From: Echinicola jeungdonensis
GTDB taxonomy: Bacteria; Bacteroidota; Bacteroidia; Cytophagales; Cyclobacteriaceae
DNA: 64,000 nt
NCBI RefSeq assembly: GCF_030409905.1
Contig: NZ_JAUFQT010000001.1
Span: 2,707,001-2,771,000 of the forward strand
Reading direction: 5' to 3'
Of the stretch, positions 45,898-55,341 are shown one piece after another; the first letter of the stretch is position 1; every line of letters starts with the position of its first letter. The notes under the pieces are model-generated. The model was not told where the DNA came from. It searched no databases and saw only the letters and a program-made list of their open reading frames with translations. The position numbers and the translations under genes were made by a program.

Positions 45898-47127
45898 TTA
45901 TTTGGGTAAATAAGTGAGAAAACTCAATTGATCTTCCTGAAATAATTCCTGGGCTATATCCTGTAAGTCTCCAGAAGTGGTATTTCTGATGGTTTGAAAG
46001 ATGCTGTCCAGGGATTCAATATAGCCTTTGTCCAGCATACTTTTGGCATAAACCAACATCAGAGCAGCGTAGTTCTCCTCTGCCATGGCCATTTGACCGA
46101 TGGCTTGTTCCTTGGCCATATGAAGCTGCATTGTCCCCAGCTTTTTCTCCCGTAATTTTTTAAGTTCAAGTAAGGTGATCTTTTGGGCTTTGGAAAAGGT
46201 CTTTTCTTCCGTTCCATAAAAGATTCCAATAAATCCAGTATCCGTATATACCTGATAAGCCGACTCCACACTGTAAACATACCCGTATTTTTCCCTTAGG
46301 GCAAGGTTGAGCCTGGAGTTCATGCTGGGACCGCCAAGGATATTATTCAATAAAAAAAGTTGAAAACGTTTGGGATGGTAAATAGAATATGCTGGTTTCC
46401 CTATGGCACAATGGGCCTGAGAGATTTCTTTGTAAAGGGTTTTCCTTAAAGGCTTATATTTGGAAAATTTACTTCTGGAAAACAGGCTTCTTTTGGTGGG
46501 GATTTCTTCCAACGGTTTTTCCAATTGGCGAAGGACTTTTTTAAAACTAATATTCCCAACCACCGAAAATACAATTTTTTCTGTATCCAATCGAGAAGCA
46601 ATAAAGTCAAAGAAATCTTGCTGGGTGAAACTGGTCACTGTTTCTTCACTTCCCAGGATATTCCTGCCTAATGCATGATTTTGAAAGACTACCTCATCAA
46701 ATTCATCTTGAATAGCATCATCAGGAGAGTCCCGATACATGGCCATTTCCTCAAGAATTACTTGCCTTTCCTTTTCAATTTGCTTCTCGGGAAAGGTACT
46801 GTGGAAGGTAATATCGTAAAGTAGTTCTGCAGATTTTTTGAAATGTTCTTTTAGGACACTGGAATAAAAGCACACCTTTTCCTTAGTGGTATATGCATTA
46901 AGCTCCCCACCAAGGGATTCCAGGCGGTTGATTATATGAAAAGCTTTTCTCTTTTGAGTCCCCTTAAAAGCCATGTGCTCCCAAAAATGGGCCAGGCCGG
47001 CTTCTTCTAATTTCTCATCCCTGCTTCCGATATCCAGGACAAACCCACAATGTACCAATCTTGTATGGGGGATTTCTTGATGGATGATCCGGATACCATT
47101 TGCTAACTCCTTAATATTGTATGGCAT
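45898..47127 (-). CDS. M16-family zinc peptidase
   Basis: 409 residues. The inverted zinc motif HxxEH is at HFWEHMAFKGTQKR (about 47-60), and the downstream Glu is probably in KEKVCFYSSVLKEHF-QVILEE. The second half has the inactive M16_C fold (NILGGPSMNSRLNLALREKYGY). No signal peptide is seen, so it is probably cytoplasmic. Processing-peptidase-like M16 enzymes degrade small peptides; the substrate is unknown. Confidence 0.9.
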   Translation of the reverse strand: MPYNIKELANGIRIIHQEIPHTRLVHCGFVLDIGSRDEKLEEAGLAHFWEHMAFKGTQKRKAFHIINRLESLGGELNAYTTKEKVCFYSSVLKEHFKKSAELLYDITFHSTFPEKQIEKERQVILEEMAMYRDSPDDAIQDEFDEVVFQNHALGRNILGSEETVTSFTQQDFFDFIASRLDTEKIVFSVVGNISFKKVLRQLEKPLEEIPTKRSLFSRSKFSKYKPLRKTLYKEISQAHCAIGKPAYSIYHPKRFQLFLLNNILGGPSMNSRLNLALREKYGYVYSVESAYQVYTDTGFIGIFYGTEEKTFSKAQKITLLELKKLREKKLGTMQLHMAKEQAIGQMAMAEENYAALMLVYAKSMLDKGYIESLDSIFQTIRNTTSGDLQDIAQELFQEDQLSFLTYLPK

Positions 47128-47322
47128 TTACTTTTTTACTTTCTAAGTATGAAATTACAAAATTAATGCACTTTTTCCGGATATTTTTTTGAGGTTGATA
47201 AATATGTTAATTTTATACATTGCAGAAATCACACAAACTACTTGAATTAGTGTTTACAGGGTGAATCACCCTAACTCTTTAAATTTTAATTGCAGTAAGC
47301 AAATCGATCAGATTTTAATAAT

Positions 47323-48615
47323 ATGAGATACAAACCACTGAGCAAGTCGCTTTACGTCAAAAACCGTGAAAAATTGGTAAAGAAGATGAAGCCTAATTCT
47401 ATTGCGGTCTTTAATGCAAATGACTTGATGCCCTCCAATGCGGATGGGACCTTTAAATTTAGGCAAAATAATAACCTTTTTTACCTAAGCGGAATTGACC
47501 AGGAAGAAACCCTTTTGGTGCTTTGTCCTGATTTTCCCAATAAAAATTTAAGAGAAGTTCTTTTTGTCAAGGAAACCAATGAACACATTGCCATTTGGGA
47601 AGGGAATAAATTAACCCAAAATGAAGCAAAAGAAGTTTCCGGGATAAAAAACGTCCATTGGACAAAAGATTTTGATCGGATATTTTCCTCTTTGATGACA
47701 TTTAGTGAACATGTGTATTTAGATACCAATGAACATCAAGGGGCTGCAAGAGAAGTGGAAACCAGAAATGACCGGTTTGTGAAAAGCTGTAAAGAGCTTT
47801 TTCCCTTGCATGATTACCAGCGTGCTGCTCCATTGCTCCAGGAGTTAAGGGCTGTAAAAGAAGGTGAGGAAATCGATCAGATACAAAAGGCTTGTGAGAT
47901 AACAGATAAAGCTTTTAGAAGGGTGTTGAAATTTGTTCGTCCCGGAGTGATGGAATATGAAATTGAAGCGGAGTTTTTGCACGAATTTATTCGTCATGGG
48001 AGTAGGGGTTTTTCTTTTGAACCTATCATGGGATCTGGGCCCAATAGCTGTGTGCTCCATTATCTGGATAATGACAAGCATTGCCAATCTGGGGACCTTA
48101 TTTTAATGGATGTTGGAGCGGAATATGGGAACTACAATTCAGATATGACCAGAACTATTCCCATCAATGGGCGGTTTTCTCCCCGGCAGAAGGAGGTGTA
48201 TAATGCAGTATTACGGGTAAAAAAAGAAGCTTCAAAGATGCTGCGACCAGGGATTAGTGTCCAGGATTTTCATATTGAAGTTGGTAAGATAATGGAGTCT
48301 GAACTAATTGGATTGGGCTTGTTGGATAAAACAGACATTAAGCATCAAAATCCCAATCAACCGCTTTATAAGAAGTATTTTATGCATGGGACTTCTCATC
48401 ATTTGGGATTGGATGTGCATGATTTGGGGCCTGTTTTCAGCCCCATCCAGCCAGGGATGGTATTTACCATTGAGCCGGGGATTTATATCCGGGAGGAAAA
48501 TATTGGGATCCGATTGGAAAATGATTGGGTAGTTCAAGAAAAGGATAATCTGGACCTTATGAAAAATATCCCCATAGAGGTGGAGGAAATTGAGGAAATA
48601 ATGAATACTAATTAA
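47323..48615 (+). CDS. pepP: Xaa-Pro aminopeptidase (PepP, family M24B)
   Basis: 430 residues. An N-terminal aminopeptidase P domain (about 1-150, FYLSGIDQEETLLVL) precedes the creatinase/pita-bread catalytic domain. The five metal ligands are visible: Asp in LMDVGAEYGNYNSD and DMTRT, His in HGTSHHLGLDVHD, and Glu in FTIEPGIYI and IGIRLENDW. It removes N-terminal residues before proline. It is divergent from the M16 gene and followed by a bidirectional terminator. Confidence 0.93.
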   Translation: MRYKPLSKSLYVKNREKLVKKMKPNSIAVFNANDLMPSNADGTFKFRQNNNLFYLSGIDQEETLLVLCPDFPNKNLREVLFVKETNEHIAIWEGNKLTQNEAKEVSGIKNVHWTKDFDRIFSSLMTFSEHVYLDTNEHQGAAREVETRNDRFVKSCKELFPLHDYQRAAPLLQELRAVKEGEEIDQIQKACEITDKAFRRVLKFVRPGVMEYEIEAEFLHEFIRHGSRGFSFEPIMGSGPNSCVLHYLDNDKHCQSGDLILMDVGAEYGNYNSDMTRTIPINGRFSPRQKEVYNAVLRVKKEASKMLRPGISVQDFHIEVGKIMESELIGLGLLDKTDIKHQNPNQPLYKKYFMHGTSHHLGLDVHDLGPVFSPIQPGMVFTIEPGIYIREENIGIRLENDWVVQEKDNLDLMKNIPIEVEEIEEIMNTN

Positions 48616-48746
48616 GAGAAGGATTTTGAGGTTTAAAAGAAAGAAATTATTGTCCCTTTTTAATGGTTAGGAGTGGCAATAACAAGTAGGGAAGAGCATG
48701 GAAAAAAGAATTCTATCAGACTTTTTTCAATCAGTTCCTAAATAAA

Positions 48747-48780
48747 AAAAAACCGCATTTTTCAATGCGGTTTTTTTTTA
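48747..48780. terminator. Bidirectional terminator between pepP and tsf
   Basis: The stem CCGCATT/AATGCGG (48753-48759 with 48764-48770) is flanked by runs of A on the left and T on the right, a strong hairpin serving both directions. Confidence 0.85.
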
Positions 48781-48797
48781 TTGAAAATCGGAATTGC

Positions 48798-49628
48798 TTA
48801 TCCGATAGAAATTCTCTTAAAGTTGCTAACCGTCATTCCTTTCGAAATACTGTCCAAGTACTGAGCAATGGATTTGCTGTTATCCTTAACAAATGTCTGA
48901 CTCAAAAGGGTGTTTTCTTTGTAGAATTTGTTCAATTTCCCCATGGCAATTTTCTCAAGCATGGCTTCTGGCTTACCTTCGGCCATAGCTTGTTCTTTTC
49001 CTACCTGGATTTCTCTTTCTACAACAGCAGGATCAACATCCTCTTTGTCAAGGGCAACAGGGTTCATAGCGGCAATTTGCATGGCTACATCTTTACCAGC
49101 TTCTTCCACTTCAGCACCGTTGGTGTTTTTCAAGCCTACCAATACACCTAGTTTTCCATTTGAGTGGATGTAAGGAACTACTGTTTCACCTTTCACAGCT
49201 TCAAAGTGGCTGATTTCAATTTTCTCACCGATTTTACCAGTCAATTCGATGATTTTTTCCTTGATGGTGATATTTTCAAATGGCAGTTCAAGGATTTCCT
49301 CAATGCTGTCCACATCTTTTTCCACGGCGATGTCAAGGATGTCATTGGCAAGTGCTACAAACTCTTCATTTTTTGCAACGAAATCAGTTTCGCAGGTAAG
49401 GGAAAGTAGGATTCCCTGTGTTTTGTCAGCATTTACTTTAGAAACTACTACACCTTCTTTAGTTTCACGATCAGCACGGGAAGCAGATACCTTTTGACCT
49501 TTTTTTCTCAAGATATCAACCGCAGTTTCAAAATCGCCTTCAGCTTCGGTAAGGGCTTTTTTACAGTCCATCATACCGGCACCGGTTTTTTGTCTTAGTT
49601 TATTTACCTCTTGTGCAGTAATAGCCAT
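48798..49628 (-). CDS. tsf: Elongation factor Ts
   Basis: 276 residues, normal length. The N-terminal UBA-like domain contains KTGAGMMDCKKALTEAEGD. The signature TCETDFVAKNEEF occurs at about 79-91, and the core repeats follow. It exchanges GDP for GTP on EF-Tu. It is downstream of rpsB as in most bacteria, separated by 163 bases that contain a long hairpin. Confidence 0.96.
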   Translation of the reverse strand: MAITAQEVNKLRQKTGAGMMDCKKALTEAEGDFETAVDILRKKGQKVSASRADRETKEGVVVSKVNADKTQGILLSLTCETDFVAKNEEFVALANDILDIAVEKDVDSIEEILELPFENITIKEKIIELTGKIGEKIEISHFEAVKGETVVPYIHSNGKLGVLVGLKNTNGAEVEEAGKDVAMQIAAMNPVALDKEDVDPAVVEREIQVGKEQAMAEGKPEAMLEKIAMGKLNKFYKENTLLSQTFVKDNSKSIAQYLDSISKGMTVSNFKRISIG

Positions 49629-49695
49629 GGTTAAATATTTTTGAAGTGATGATTTAAATTAACATGTGTGAATTTTGGAGCCACCTTATTCAAGG

Positions 49696-49712
49696 ATAGG
49701 GTGATGCCCTAT
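49696..49712 (-). repeat. Small hairpin in the tsf leader
   Basis: ATAGGG and CCCTAT form a six-base perfect stem with a five-base loop, 68 bases before the tsf start. It has no T tract, so it may be leader structure. Confidence 0.35.
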
Positions 49713-49721
49713 AGACTGCCA

Positions 49722-49773
49722 ATAACAAAAAATTGAACATAGGTAGTTTACCGTATGTTCAATTTTTTGTTAT
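49722..49773 (-). terminator. Long hairpin between rpsB and tsf (probable terminator or attenuator)
   Basis: A perfect 20-base inverted repeat (49722-49741 with 49754-49773) has a 12-base loop that itself can pair GGTA with TACC. Read on the minus strand, the core stem TTGAACATA is followed by six T, the form of an intrinsic terminator. It would reduce or separate tsf transcription from rpsB. Confidence 0.7.
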
Positions 49774-49791
49774 CAATAAGTCATAGTGGAA

Positions 49792-50553
49792 TTACTCTTT
49801 TGTTTCAGCGTCAGCAGCTTTTTTTGCTTCTTCCTCTTCAGAGAGTTTAGCCTCTTCTTTATCTTTCTTTCTTTCGGAAAGCCCTTCTTCAATTGCTGAG
49901 CCAACAGCCTTAACCAATAGTGAAATTGATTTGAAGGCATCGTCATTGGCAGGGATTGGGAAATCCACTTCTCCTGGGTTGGAGTTAGTATCTACCAATG
50001 CAAATACAGGGATACCAAGCTTTTTAGCTTCGGCAATGGCTATATGTTCTCTTTTGATGTCCACTACGAAAAGTGCAGCAGGAAGACGAGTAAGGTCAGA
50101 AATACCTCCTAGTACATTTTCCAATTTCTGGCGCTGTCTGGTGATCATCAAACGCTCCCTTTTAGCAAGGCTTGTGTATGACTCATCTTTCATCATTTTG
50201 TCGATGGAAGACATCTTTTTCAAGGATTTGCGGATAGTTGCAAAGTTGGTCATCATACCACCCAACCATCTTTCGGTTACAAATGGCATTTTTAACCTTG
50301 CAGCTTCTTCTGCTACTAAGTCCTTGGCCTGCTTTTTAGTGGCTACGAACATTATCTTTTTGCCGCTGCGAACGATTTGCTTGAGTGCGTTGGATGCTTC
50401 TTCAAGGCAAACAAGCGTTTTGTTTAGGTCGATGATATGGATACCGTTTTTCTCCATGAAGATATACGGCGCCATTTTCGGATCCCACTTTCTTGTTAAG
50501 TGTCCAAAGTGAACACCAGCATCCAGTAAGTCTTTATATTCTAATTTTGTCAT
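49792..50553 (-). CDS. rpsB: 30S ribosomal protein S2
   Basis: 253 residues. Typical S2 features are [19 protein letters not shown] at the N-terminus, [14 protein letters not shown] in the middle and [20 protein letters not shown] later. The C-terminus is an acidic/Lys-rich tail ([16 protein letters not shown]). It lies 44 bases downstream of rpsI, in the cluster rplM-rpsI-rpsB-tsf. Confidence 0.97.
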   Translation of the reverse strand: MTKLEYKDLLDAGVHFGHLTRKWDPKMAPYIFMEKNGIHIIDLNKTLVCLEEASNALKQIVRSGKKIMFVATKKQAKDLVAEEAARLKMPFVTERWLGGMMTNFATIRKSLKKMSSIDKMMKDESYTSLAKRERLMITRQRQKLENVLGGISDLTRLPAALFVVDIKREHIAIAEAKKLGIPVFALVDTNSNPGEVDFPIPANDDAFKSISLLVKAVGSAIEEGLSERKKDKEEAKLSEEEEAKKAADAETKE

Positions 50554-50597
50554 TAATTATGTAAATTTTAAAAGATGTACGGAGTAAATGCTCCAAA

Positions 50598-50984
50598 TTA
50601 ACGTTTGGAGAACTGGAATCTTCTTCTCGCTTTTCTGCGACCTGGCTTCTTACGTTCAACCATTCTTGGGTCACGAGTAAGGAAACCTTCTTTTTTCAAT
50701 GGACTTCTGTGGTCTTGGTTAAATTCACAAAGGGCTCTGGAAATCGCCATTCTGGCGGCTTCTGCTTGGCCTTTGATTCCACCACCGTCTACATTGATTT
50801 TTACATCATAAGCTTCTCCTTCATTCACCAAAGTAAGGGGTTGCTTCACCACAATTTGGTGAAGGTCAAAAGGGAAGTATGCTTCTAAACTTCTGTTATT
50901 GACAATAATCTCTCCTTTGCCAGGCTTCATATAAACCCTAGCTACAGATGTTTTTCTTCTACCTATTGTTTTGATAATTTCCAT
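50598..50984 (-). CDS. rpsI: 30S ribosomal protein S9
   Basis: 128 residues. It begins IGRRKTSVARVYMKPGKG and ends with the conserved basic tail KKPGRRKARRRFQFSKR that reaches the decoding-site tRNA. GGGIKGQAEAARMAISRAL is also typical. It lies 12 bases after rplM. Confidence 0.98.
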   Translation of the reverse strand: MEIIKTIGRRKTSVARVYMKPGKGEIIVNNRSLEAYFPFDLHQIVVKQPLTLVNEGEAYDVKINVDGGGIKGQAEAARMAISRALCEFNQDHRSPLKKEGFLTRDPRMVERKKPGRRKARRRFQFSKR

Positions 50985-50996
50985 GGAATGATCAAA

Positions 50997-51440
50997 TTAT
51001 AAATTAATTTCTTTTGGTTGCTGTGCAGTATGAGGATGCTCGGTACCTTCATATACGTGTAGGTTGGTGAACAACTTGCTACCCAATTTATTTTTGGGCA
51101 ACATTCCTTTTACTGCTTTTTCAATAAGAATGGCAGAAGACTTTTCTTTCAATAATTTTGGTGTAGAAATTCTTTGTCCTCCTGGAAAACCGGTGTGACG
51201 AACGTAAACCTTTTGGTTCCATTTTTTACCGGTCAGTCTGACTTTGTCTGCGTTGATGACAATGACATTGTCTCCGCAGTCCACGTGAGGAGTAAAGCTT
51301 GGCTTGTTTTTGCCTCTTAGAATTTTTGCAACCTCACTGGCAACTCTACCTAGTACTAGTGCCTGGGCATCCACTACAACCCATTCTTTTTGTACGGTAG
51401 TACGGTTGGCTGATACGGTCTTATAGCTTAAAGTATCCAC
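50997..51440 (-). CDS. rplM: 50S ribosomal protein L13
   Basis: 147 residues. Recognised by WVVVDAQALVLGRVASEVAKI, the strand HVDCGDNVIVINADKV and the late segment VKGMLPKNKLGSKLFTNLHVYEG. It is first in the ribosomal cluster, behind a clear promoter. Confidence 0.98.
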   Translation of the reverse strand: MDTLSYKTVSANRTTVQKEWVVVDAQALVLGRVASEVAKILRGKNKPSFTPHVDCGDNVIVINADKVRLTGKKWNQKVYVRHTGFPGGQRISTPKLLKEKSSAILIEKAVKGMLPKNKLGSKLFTNLHVYEGTEHPHTAQQPKEINL

Positions 51441-51496
51441 TGTGTAAATGTTTAATTATTAGCTTGTTAAATACATTTCACCTTCAAAAAGGGACA

Positions 51497-51527
51497 CAAA
51501 GATAGAAGGAATCTAATACATATGCAA
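51497..51527 (-). promoter_or_regulatory. Promoter of the rplM-rpsI cluster
   Basis: On the minus strand, TATCTTTG (51497-51504) matches the Bacteroidota -7 element exactly. TTG (51525-51527) is 20 bases upstream, as expected for the -33 element. The transcript would have a leader of about 50 bases. Confidence 0.65.
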
Positions 51528-51648
51528 TATATCCCCCTGTTTAGTGCCTGATTTTTATACGGATAGCTCCTTTGAGTCACTTGGTGATTGAACTTTTATT
51601 CCTTCATCAAGTTTCTTTTTGGTTCCTTTTTTAGAACCGGGAGTTTGC

Positions 51649-52359
51649 TTACTTGTTTTTCTCCAGTTGATGGATCAATACCGCATAATCTTTAGGGTAG
51701 GGGGCAGAAACCTCAATAGGTTTTCCATCCCTTCCCTCAAAGCCAATCGAATAGGCATGCAGGGAAACACGCTGCATAATAGGTAGTTCCTCTGTTCCTT
51801 GTTTGAGGTTAAATCTTCTTTTTAATTTGGACAGGTAAAGCGGTTTTCCGCCATATAATTCATCCCCACATATCGGTGACTTGAGATAGGCCAAATGAAT
51901 CCTGATCTGATGCAACCGTCCTGTAACAGGGCGGCACTCAACCAGTGAATGTGCCTGATAGGTACTCAATGTCGTAAAATACGTGGTGGCCGATTTTCCG
52001 TCTTTACTGATTTTGGCCATTCCTTTACTGCTGGCAATCAGGTTGCGGTCCACCAGGAGATCTTTGAATTCATGAATTCCATCTATGACAGCATGGTAAA
52101 CCTTATTGACTTTTCTGTTTTCAAATTGGATAGCAATGTTTCGGTAAGCCTCCTGGTTTTTGGCAATTACCAAACATCCGGAAGTTTCCTTGTCCAATCG
52201 GTGGCACACCTGGGCATCGGGAGTGTGCTTTTTGGCCAATTGCAAAATGTTTTGCCTTTCATGCCTATCGTCTAAGGTCGATAGGTATGGGGGCTTGTTG
52301 ATTACAATGTAATCCTCATTTTCAAACAGAATAAGTTGTTTAAAGTCTATTTTCTTCAT
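51649..52359 (-). CDS. RluA-family RNA pseudouridine synthase
   Basis: 236 residues. The catalytic Asp56 is in VCHRLDKETSGCLVIAK. Family features are VNKPPYL-like IVINKPPYLSTLDD, the RKVNKVYHAVIDG strand and the motif PVTGRLHQIRIHLA. It converts uridine to pseudouridine in rRNA or tRNA. There is no N-terminal S4 domain, so it is a catalytic-domain-only member; the target site cannot be told. Confidence 0.92.
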   Translation of the reverse strand: MKKIDFKQLILFENEDYIVINKPPYLSTLDDRHERQNILQLAKKHTPDAQVCHRLDKETSGCLVIAKNQEAYRNIAIQFENRKVNKVYHAVIDGIHEFKDLLVDRNLIASSKGMAKISKDGKSATTYFTTLSTYQAHSLVECRPVTGRLHQIRIHLAYLKSPICGDELYGGKPLYLSKLKRRFNLKQGTEELPIMQRVSLHAYSIGFEGRDGKPIEVSAPYPKDYAVLIHQLEKNK

Positions 52360-52437
52360 AAACCTTGGCTAATACCCACCAAATCAAGCGGCAAAAATAA
52401 CTAAAAAATGCGGGGTAAAAAATGTCTGGCCAAAATA

Positions 52438-53517
52438 TTATTTTGTAGTTGTTGGTTTAGGGTTTCCTTTGGTCAATTTATTTTTGGCCAATGGGAGAGA
52501 AAAAGTGAAAATAGAGCCTTTTCCGACGGTGGAAGAAACGGAAATTTTGCTTTTATGCCCCTCCAGAATGTGTTTTACAATGGCAAGGCCCAATCCTGTC
52601 CCCCCTTTTTCCCTTGACCGGCTTTTTTCCACCCGGTAAAAACGTTCAAAAATTCTTTTTAAGTCCTCAGCTGGAATTCCCTGCCCATTGTCCCTGATCT
52701 CAATGTTGAGGTGATTCTTTTTTGTTTTTAAATTGATGTGCGCCTCCCCACCTTCGTGGTTGTATTTGATGGCATTGGAAATAAGATTTTGGCAGACACG
52801 GTAAATCTTATCCTTGTCGGCCTTGGTCCAGTGATTTTTGTCTTCGTCAAAAGTAAATCGGATGGCCACATTCCGCTTTTCCGCTTTGTTTTCCAATTGT
52901 TCGATTACTTCCTGAATCAATTCCCTTACATCAAACACCTCATAATGGAATTTGACAACCCCGCTTTCCATTTGGTTAAGGGTAAGCAAATCCTGGACAA
53001 GTTTGTCCAATGAATTAAGGCTTTTTGCAGCCCTTTTCAGGAATTTGTCCCTGACCTTTTGGTCATCCACCGCACCGTCCATTAAGGTGTGGACATATCC
53101 CTGGGCGGCAAATATTGGGGTTTTTAATTCATGGGAAATATCAGCAATAAATTCCCTTCTAAAAGCAGCGTTTCGTTGTAAGGTTTCTATTTCTTTGTTC
53201 TTGGCCTGAGCATAGGAATTGATGGTGTCATTGATTTTCCTTAATGGGGAGATAGAGGATTTTTTGGGTTTTTCGGCCACACCTGATAAGTCCTTTTTTT
53301 GGATTTTTTCCAATACCGTATAAATGTTGCTGATCTCTTTAAAAATCAAAAATTCCAAGGTGACATAGGTAAGCAAATAGGATACAGAAAAGGATAGCCC
53401 TCCTGCTACGACCAATAAGGTAGGGGTCGCGTCATCCAGTAATGACAAAAACGCGACCGTAAGAGTAGCAATGGCAATAGCCAAAACGAGGGAAATCCCC
53501 CTTGAAGTGGTCAGCAT
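52438..53517 (-). CDS. Sensor histidine kinase, PhoR-like
   Basis: 359 residues with two N-terminal membrane segments (about 8-28 and 33-56) separated by a very short loop, so there is little extracytoplasmic sensor. HisKA has FIADISHELKTPIF with His129. The HATPase has N box NLISNAIKYNHEGG, G1 IEIRDNGQGIP and G2 GGTGLGLAIVKHIL. It follows its response regulator gene by two bases. In Bacteroidota such a pair is often called PhoR/PhoB, but a phosphate role is inference only. Confidence 0.92.
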   Translation of the reverse strand: MLTTSRGISLVLAIAIATLTVAFLSLLDDATPTLLVVAGGLSFSVSYLLTYVTLEFLIFKEISNIYTVLEKIQKKDLSGVAEKPKKSSISPLRKINDTINSYAQAKNKEIETLQRNAAFRREFIADISHELKTPIFAAQGYVHTLMDGAVDDQKVRDKFLKRAAKSLNSLDKLVQDLLTLNQMESGVVKFHYEVFDVRELIQEVIEQLENKAEKRNVAIRFTFDEDKNHWTKADKDKIYRVCQNLISNAIKYNHEGGEAHINLKTKKNHLNIEIRDNGQGIPAEDLKRIFERFYRVEKSRSREKGGTGLGLAIVKHILEGHKSKISVSSTVGKGSIFTFSLPLAKNKLTKGNPKPTTTK

Positions 53518-53519
53518 TA

Positions 53520-54209
53520 TTAATTTAACTCAAATTTATATCCTACGCCCTTTACAGTAGTGATGTAGTTATCACCAATTTTTTCGCGGACTTTCCTGAT
53601 GTGTACATCCACAGTTCTTGCCAAAACAAAAACGTCTGTCCCCCAAATATTTTGCAACAATTCATCCCTGCTAAAAACCATATTAGGGTTTTTGGCCAAA
53701 AAATACAATAATTCAAATTCCTTTTTGGGTAGAGTGATGGTCTTACCATTTTTATCAATAGTAAAACTTGTGCGATCAATGACCAAATCCTTGATTTTGA
53801 TCTGAGTGTTTTCCGGTTCCTTTTTGGATTCCCGACGAAATAAGGCTGCAATTCTGCTTACTAATGCTCTGGGTTTAATAGGTTTGGTAATGTAATCATC
53901 CGCCCCCACATCAAAGGCTGCCACTTCAGAATATTCTTCTGACCGGGCTGTTAAAAAGATGATAAAGGTGTTTTTCAGTTCTTCCAAATCCCGTATTTGA
54001 CGGCAGGTTTCCACCCCGTCTTGCTGGGGCATCATAATGTCCAACAGGATAACATCTGGTTTGAATTTTACTGCTGTCTTGACTCCTTCCATTCCATTTG
54101 TGGCAGAAGCTACTTCATAACCTTCTTTTTCGAGGTTGTAAGTTAAAATTTCAATAATATCTGGTTCATCATCTACAACCAGTACCTTGATTTTTGGTTT
54201 GTCACTCAT
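53520..54209 (-). CDS. OmpR/PhoB-family response regulator
   Basis: 229 residues. The receiver (about 6-125) has Asp13-Asp14, phosphoacceptor Asp57 (VILLDIMMPQQDG) and Lys in YITKPIKPR. The winged-helix DNA-binding domain (about 135-228) has LPKKEFELLYFLAKNP and VDVHIRKVREKIG, ending VKGVGYKFELN. It regulates transcription when phosphorylated by the kinase encoded just downstream. Confidence 0.94.
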   Translation of the reverse strand: MSDKPKIKVLVVDDEPDIIEILTYNLEKEGYEVASATNGMEGVKTAVKFKPDVILLDIMMPQQDGVETCRQIRDLEELKNTFIIFLTARSEEYSEVAAFDVGADDYITKPIKPRALVSRIAALFRRESKKEPENTQIKIKDLVIDRTSFTIDKNGKTITLPKKEFELLYFLAKNPNMVFSRDELLQNIWGTDVFVLARTVDVHIRKVREKIGDNYITTVKGVGYKFELN

Positions 54210-54360
54210 TTGAGTTTTCCTGTTTGTTGTTAACTTATAACACCGCTAATTTATAAAAACTATGAAAAGAAATAAGTTGTAAGGGTGGAAATAGGGAATG
54301 GTTTGATATAAAATTTTGTAATTATAGCTATTTGTTAATTTTAGATTAAGGGAGGTTCAA

Positions 54361-55158
54361 TTAATTGTTACGTAAACCCGTAGCCTCAGTAATTTCCATG
54401 TTAAGGGCACCTACTACCAGATCAGCTTCAATTTTAACGGGAATTCTGTTTTTATCATCCGTTATCCATACTTTGATGGGGTTTTTCCCGCTGAATAGTT
54501 TGTTGTCAGGCATTATAGGAGAAAATACATAGGTGTCGAATTCCCCGATTTTTGTAGAAACCCTGTCCTTTCCTTCGTATATTAATTTTAGGTTATATGA
54601 TTTTTCATCAAAAAATCCCCGGATGTTAATAACATCCTTTTTATTGTACTGATCCAGGTCCATAGTTCGTAAATAATAAAAACCACTGACGATGTCCTGA
54701 ACACCTGGAGGGATGTCATGATTATTTGTTTTGACCACTTTTTTATTTTCACGATCATAGAGATTAACCGTAGCGGTTTTATTTTTGTGGTCAAAGTCGA
54801 TCACTTCATGTTTCCGGTATCCGCCCTCTTCGATATGGCGGTAAGATTTGTAGGGAATGTGCATGGAGGTGTCCATATAGGTACCCCAATTATCTTTAAC
54901 ATAAAAAAGGCTGAAAATATTCAGGGTCCTGCCATAAACGTCGATCTTGTAACTTGGGCGGTTATTAATTAGGTGGATTTGGGGATCAATGACCATTTTG
55001 GCTTCGGCCGCATTAAAGAAAAGGTATTTGACCTTAAAGGTAAGAGATTCTCCATTGTCATACGGGGGGACGGAATGGGATTGCGGCGATGCATCCGATA
55101 GGGGAGACAGGAGGACAAAAGCCAATAACATTAATTTGGAAAGTAAATGCATAAGCAT
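54361..55158 (-). CDS. DUF3108 periplasmic protein
   Basis: 265 residues from ATG 55158, which opens a signal peptide (MLMHLLSKLMLLAFVLLSPL). The frame could extend 18 residues but would then lack a proper signal. The DUF3108 pattern includes GESLTFKVKYLFFNAAEAKM, YKIDVYGRTLNIFSLFYVKDNW and the late VWITDDKNRIPVKIEADLVVG. It is a lipocalin-like envelope protein of unknown function. It is oriented like the sensor pair but separated from it by 151 bases. Confidence 0.87.
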   Translation of the reverse strand: MLMHLLSKLMLLAFVLLSPLSDASPQSHSVPPYDNGESLTFKVKYLFFNAAEAKMVIDPQIHLINNRPSYKIDVYGRTLNIFSLFYVKDNWGTYMDTSMHIPYKSYRHIEEGGYRKHEVIDFDHKNKTATVNLYDRENKKVVKTNNHDIPPGVQDIVSGFYYLRTMDLDQYNKKDVINIRGFFDEKSYNLKLIYEGKDRVSTKIGEFDTYVFSPIMPDNKLFSGKNPIKVWITDDKNRIPVKIEADLVVGALNMEITEATGLRNN

Positions 55159-55341
55159 TTTATTGGTTTCTTGGTTCTTTTCAAAAGTTATACCAATCCA
55201 CAAGGACAACATAACCGAAATTCCTAAATTAGTAAAACGGTAATATAAAACAATGGTTGTTTATTAAGTTGATATTCAATTTTCGAATGTTTACTTTCAC
55301 AGCATATTTATAAATTGAATAAGTTTCTACCTAAATAATTT

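Noticed and set aside
52438..54209. Naming the sensor pair phoR/phoB
   Set aside because: Motifs fit the family, but no phosphate transport genes are nearby and there is hardly any sensor domain, so the symbols were not used.
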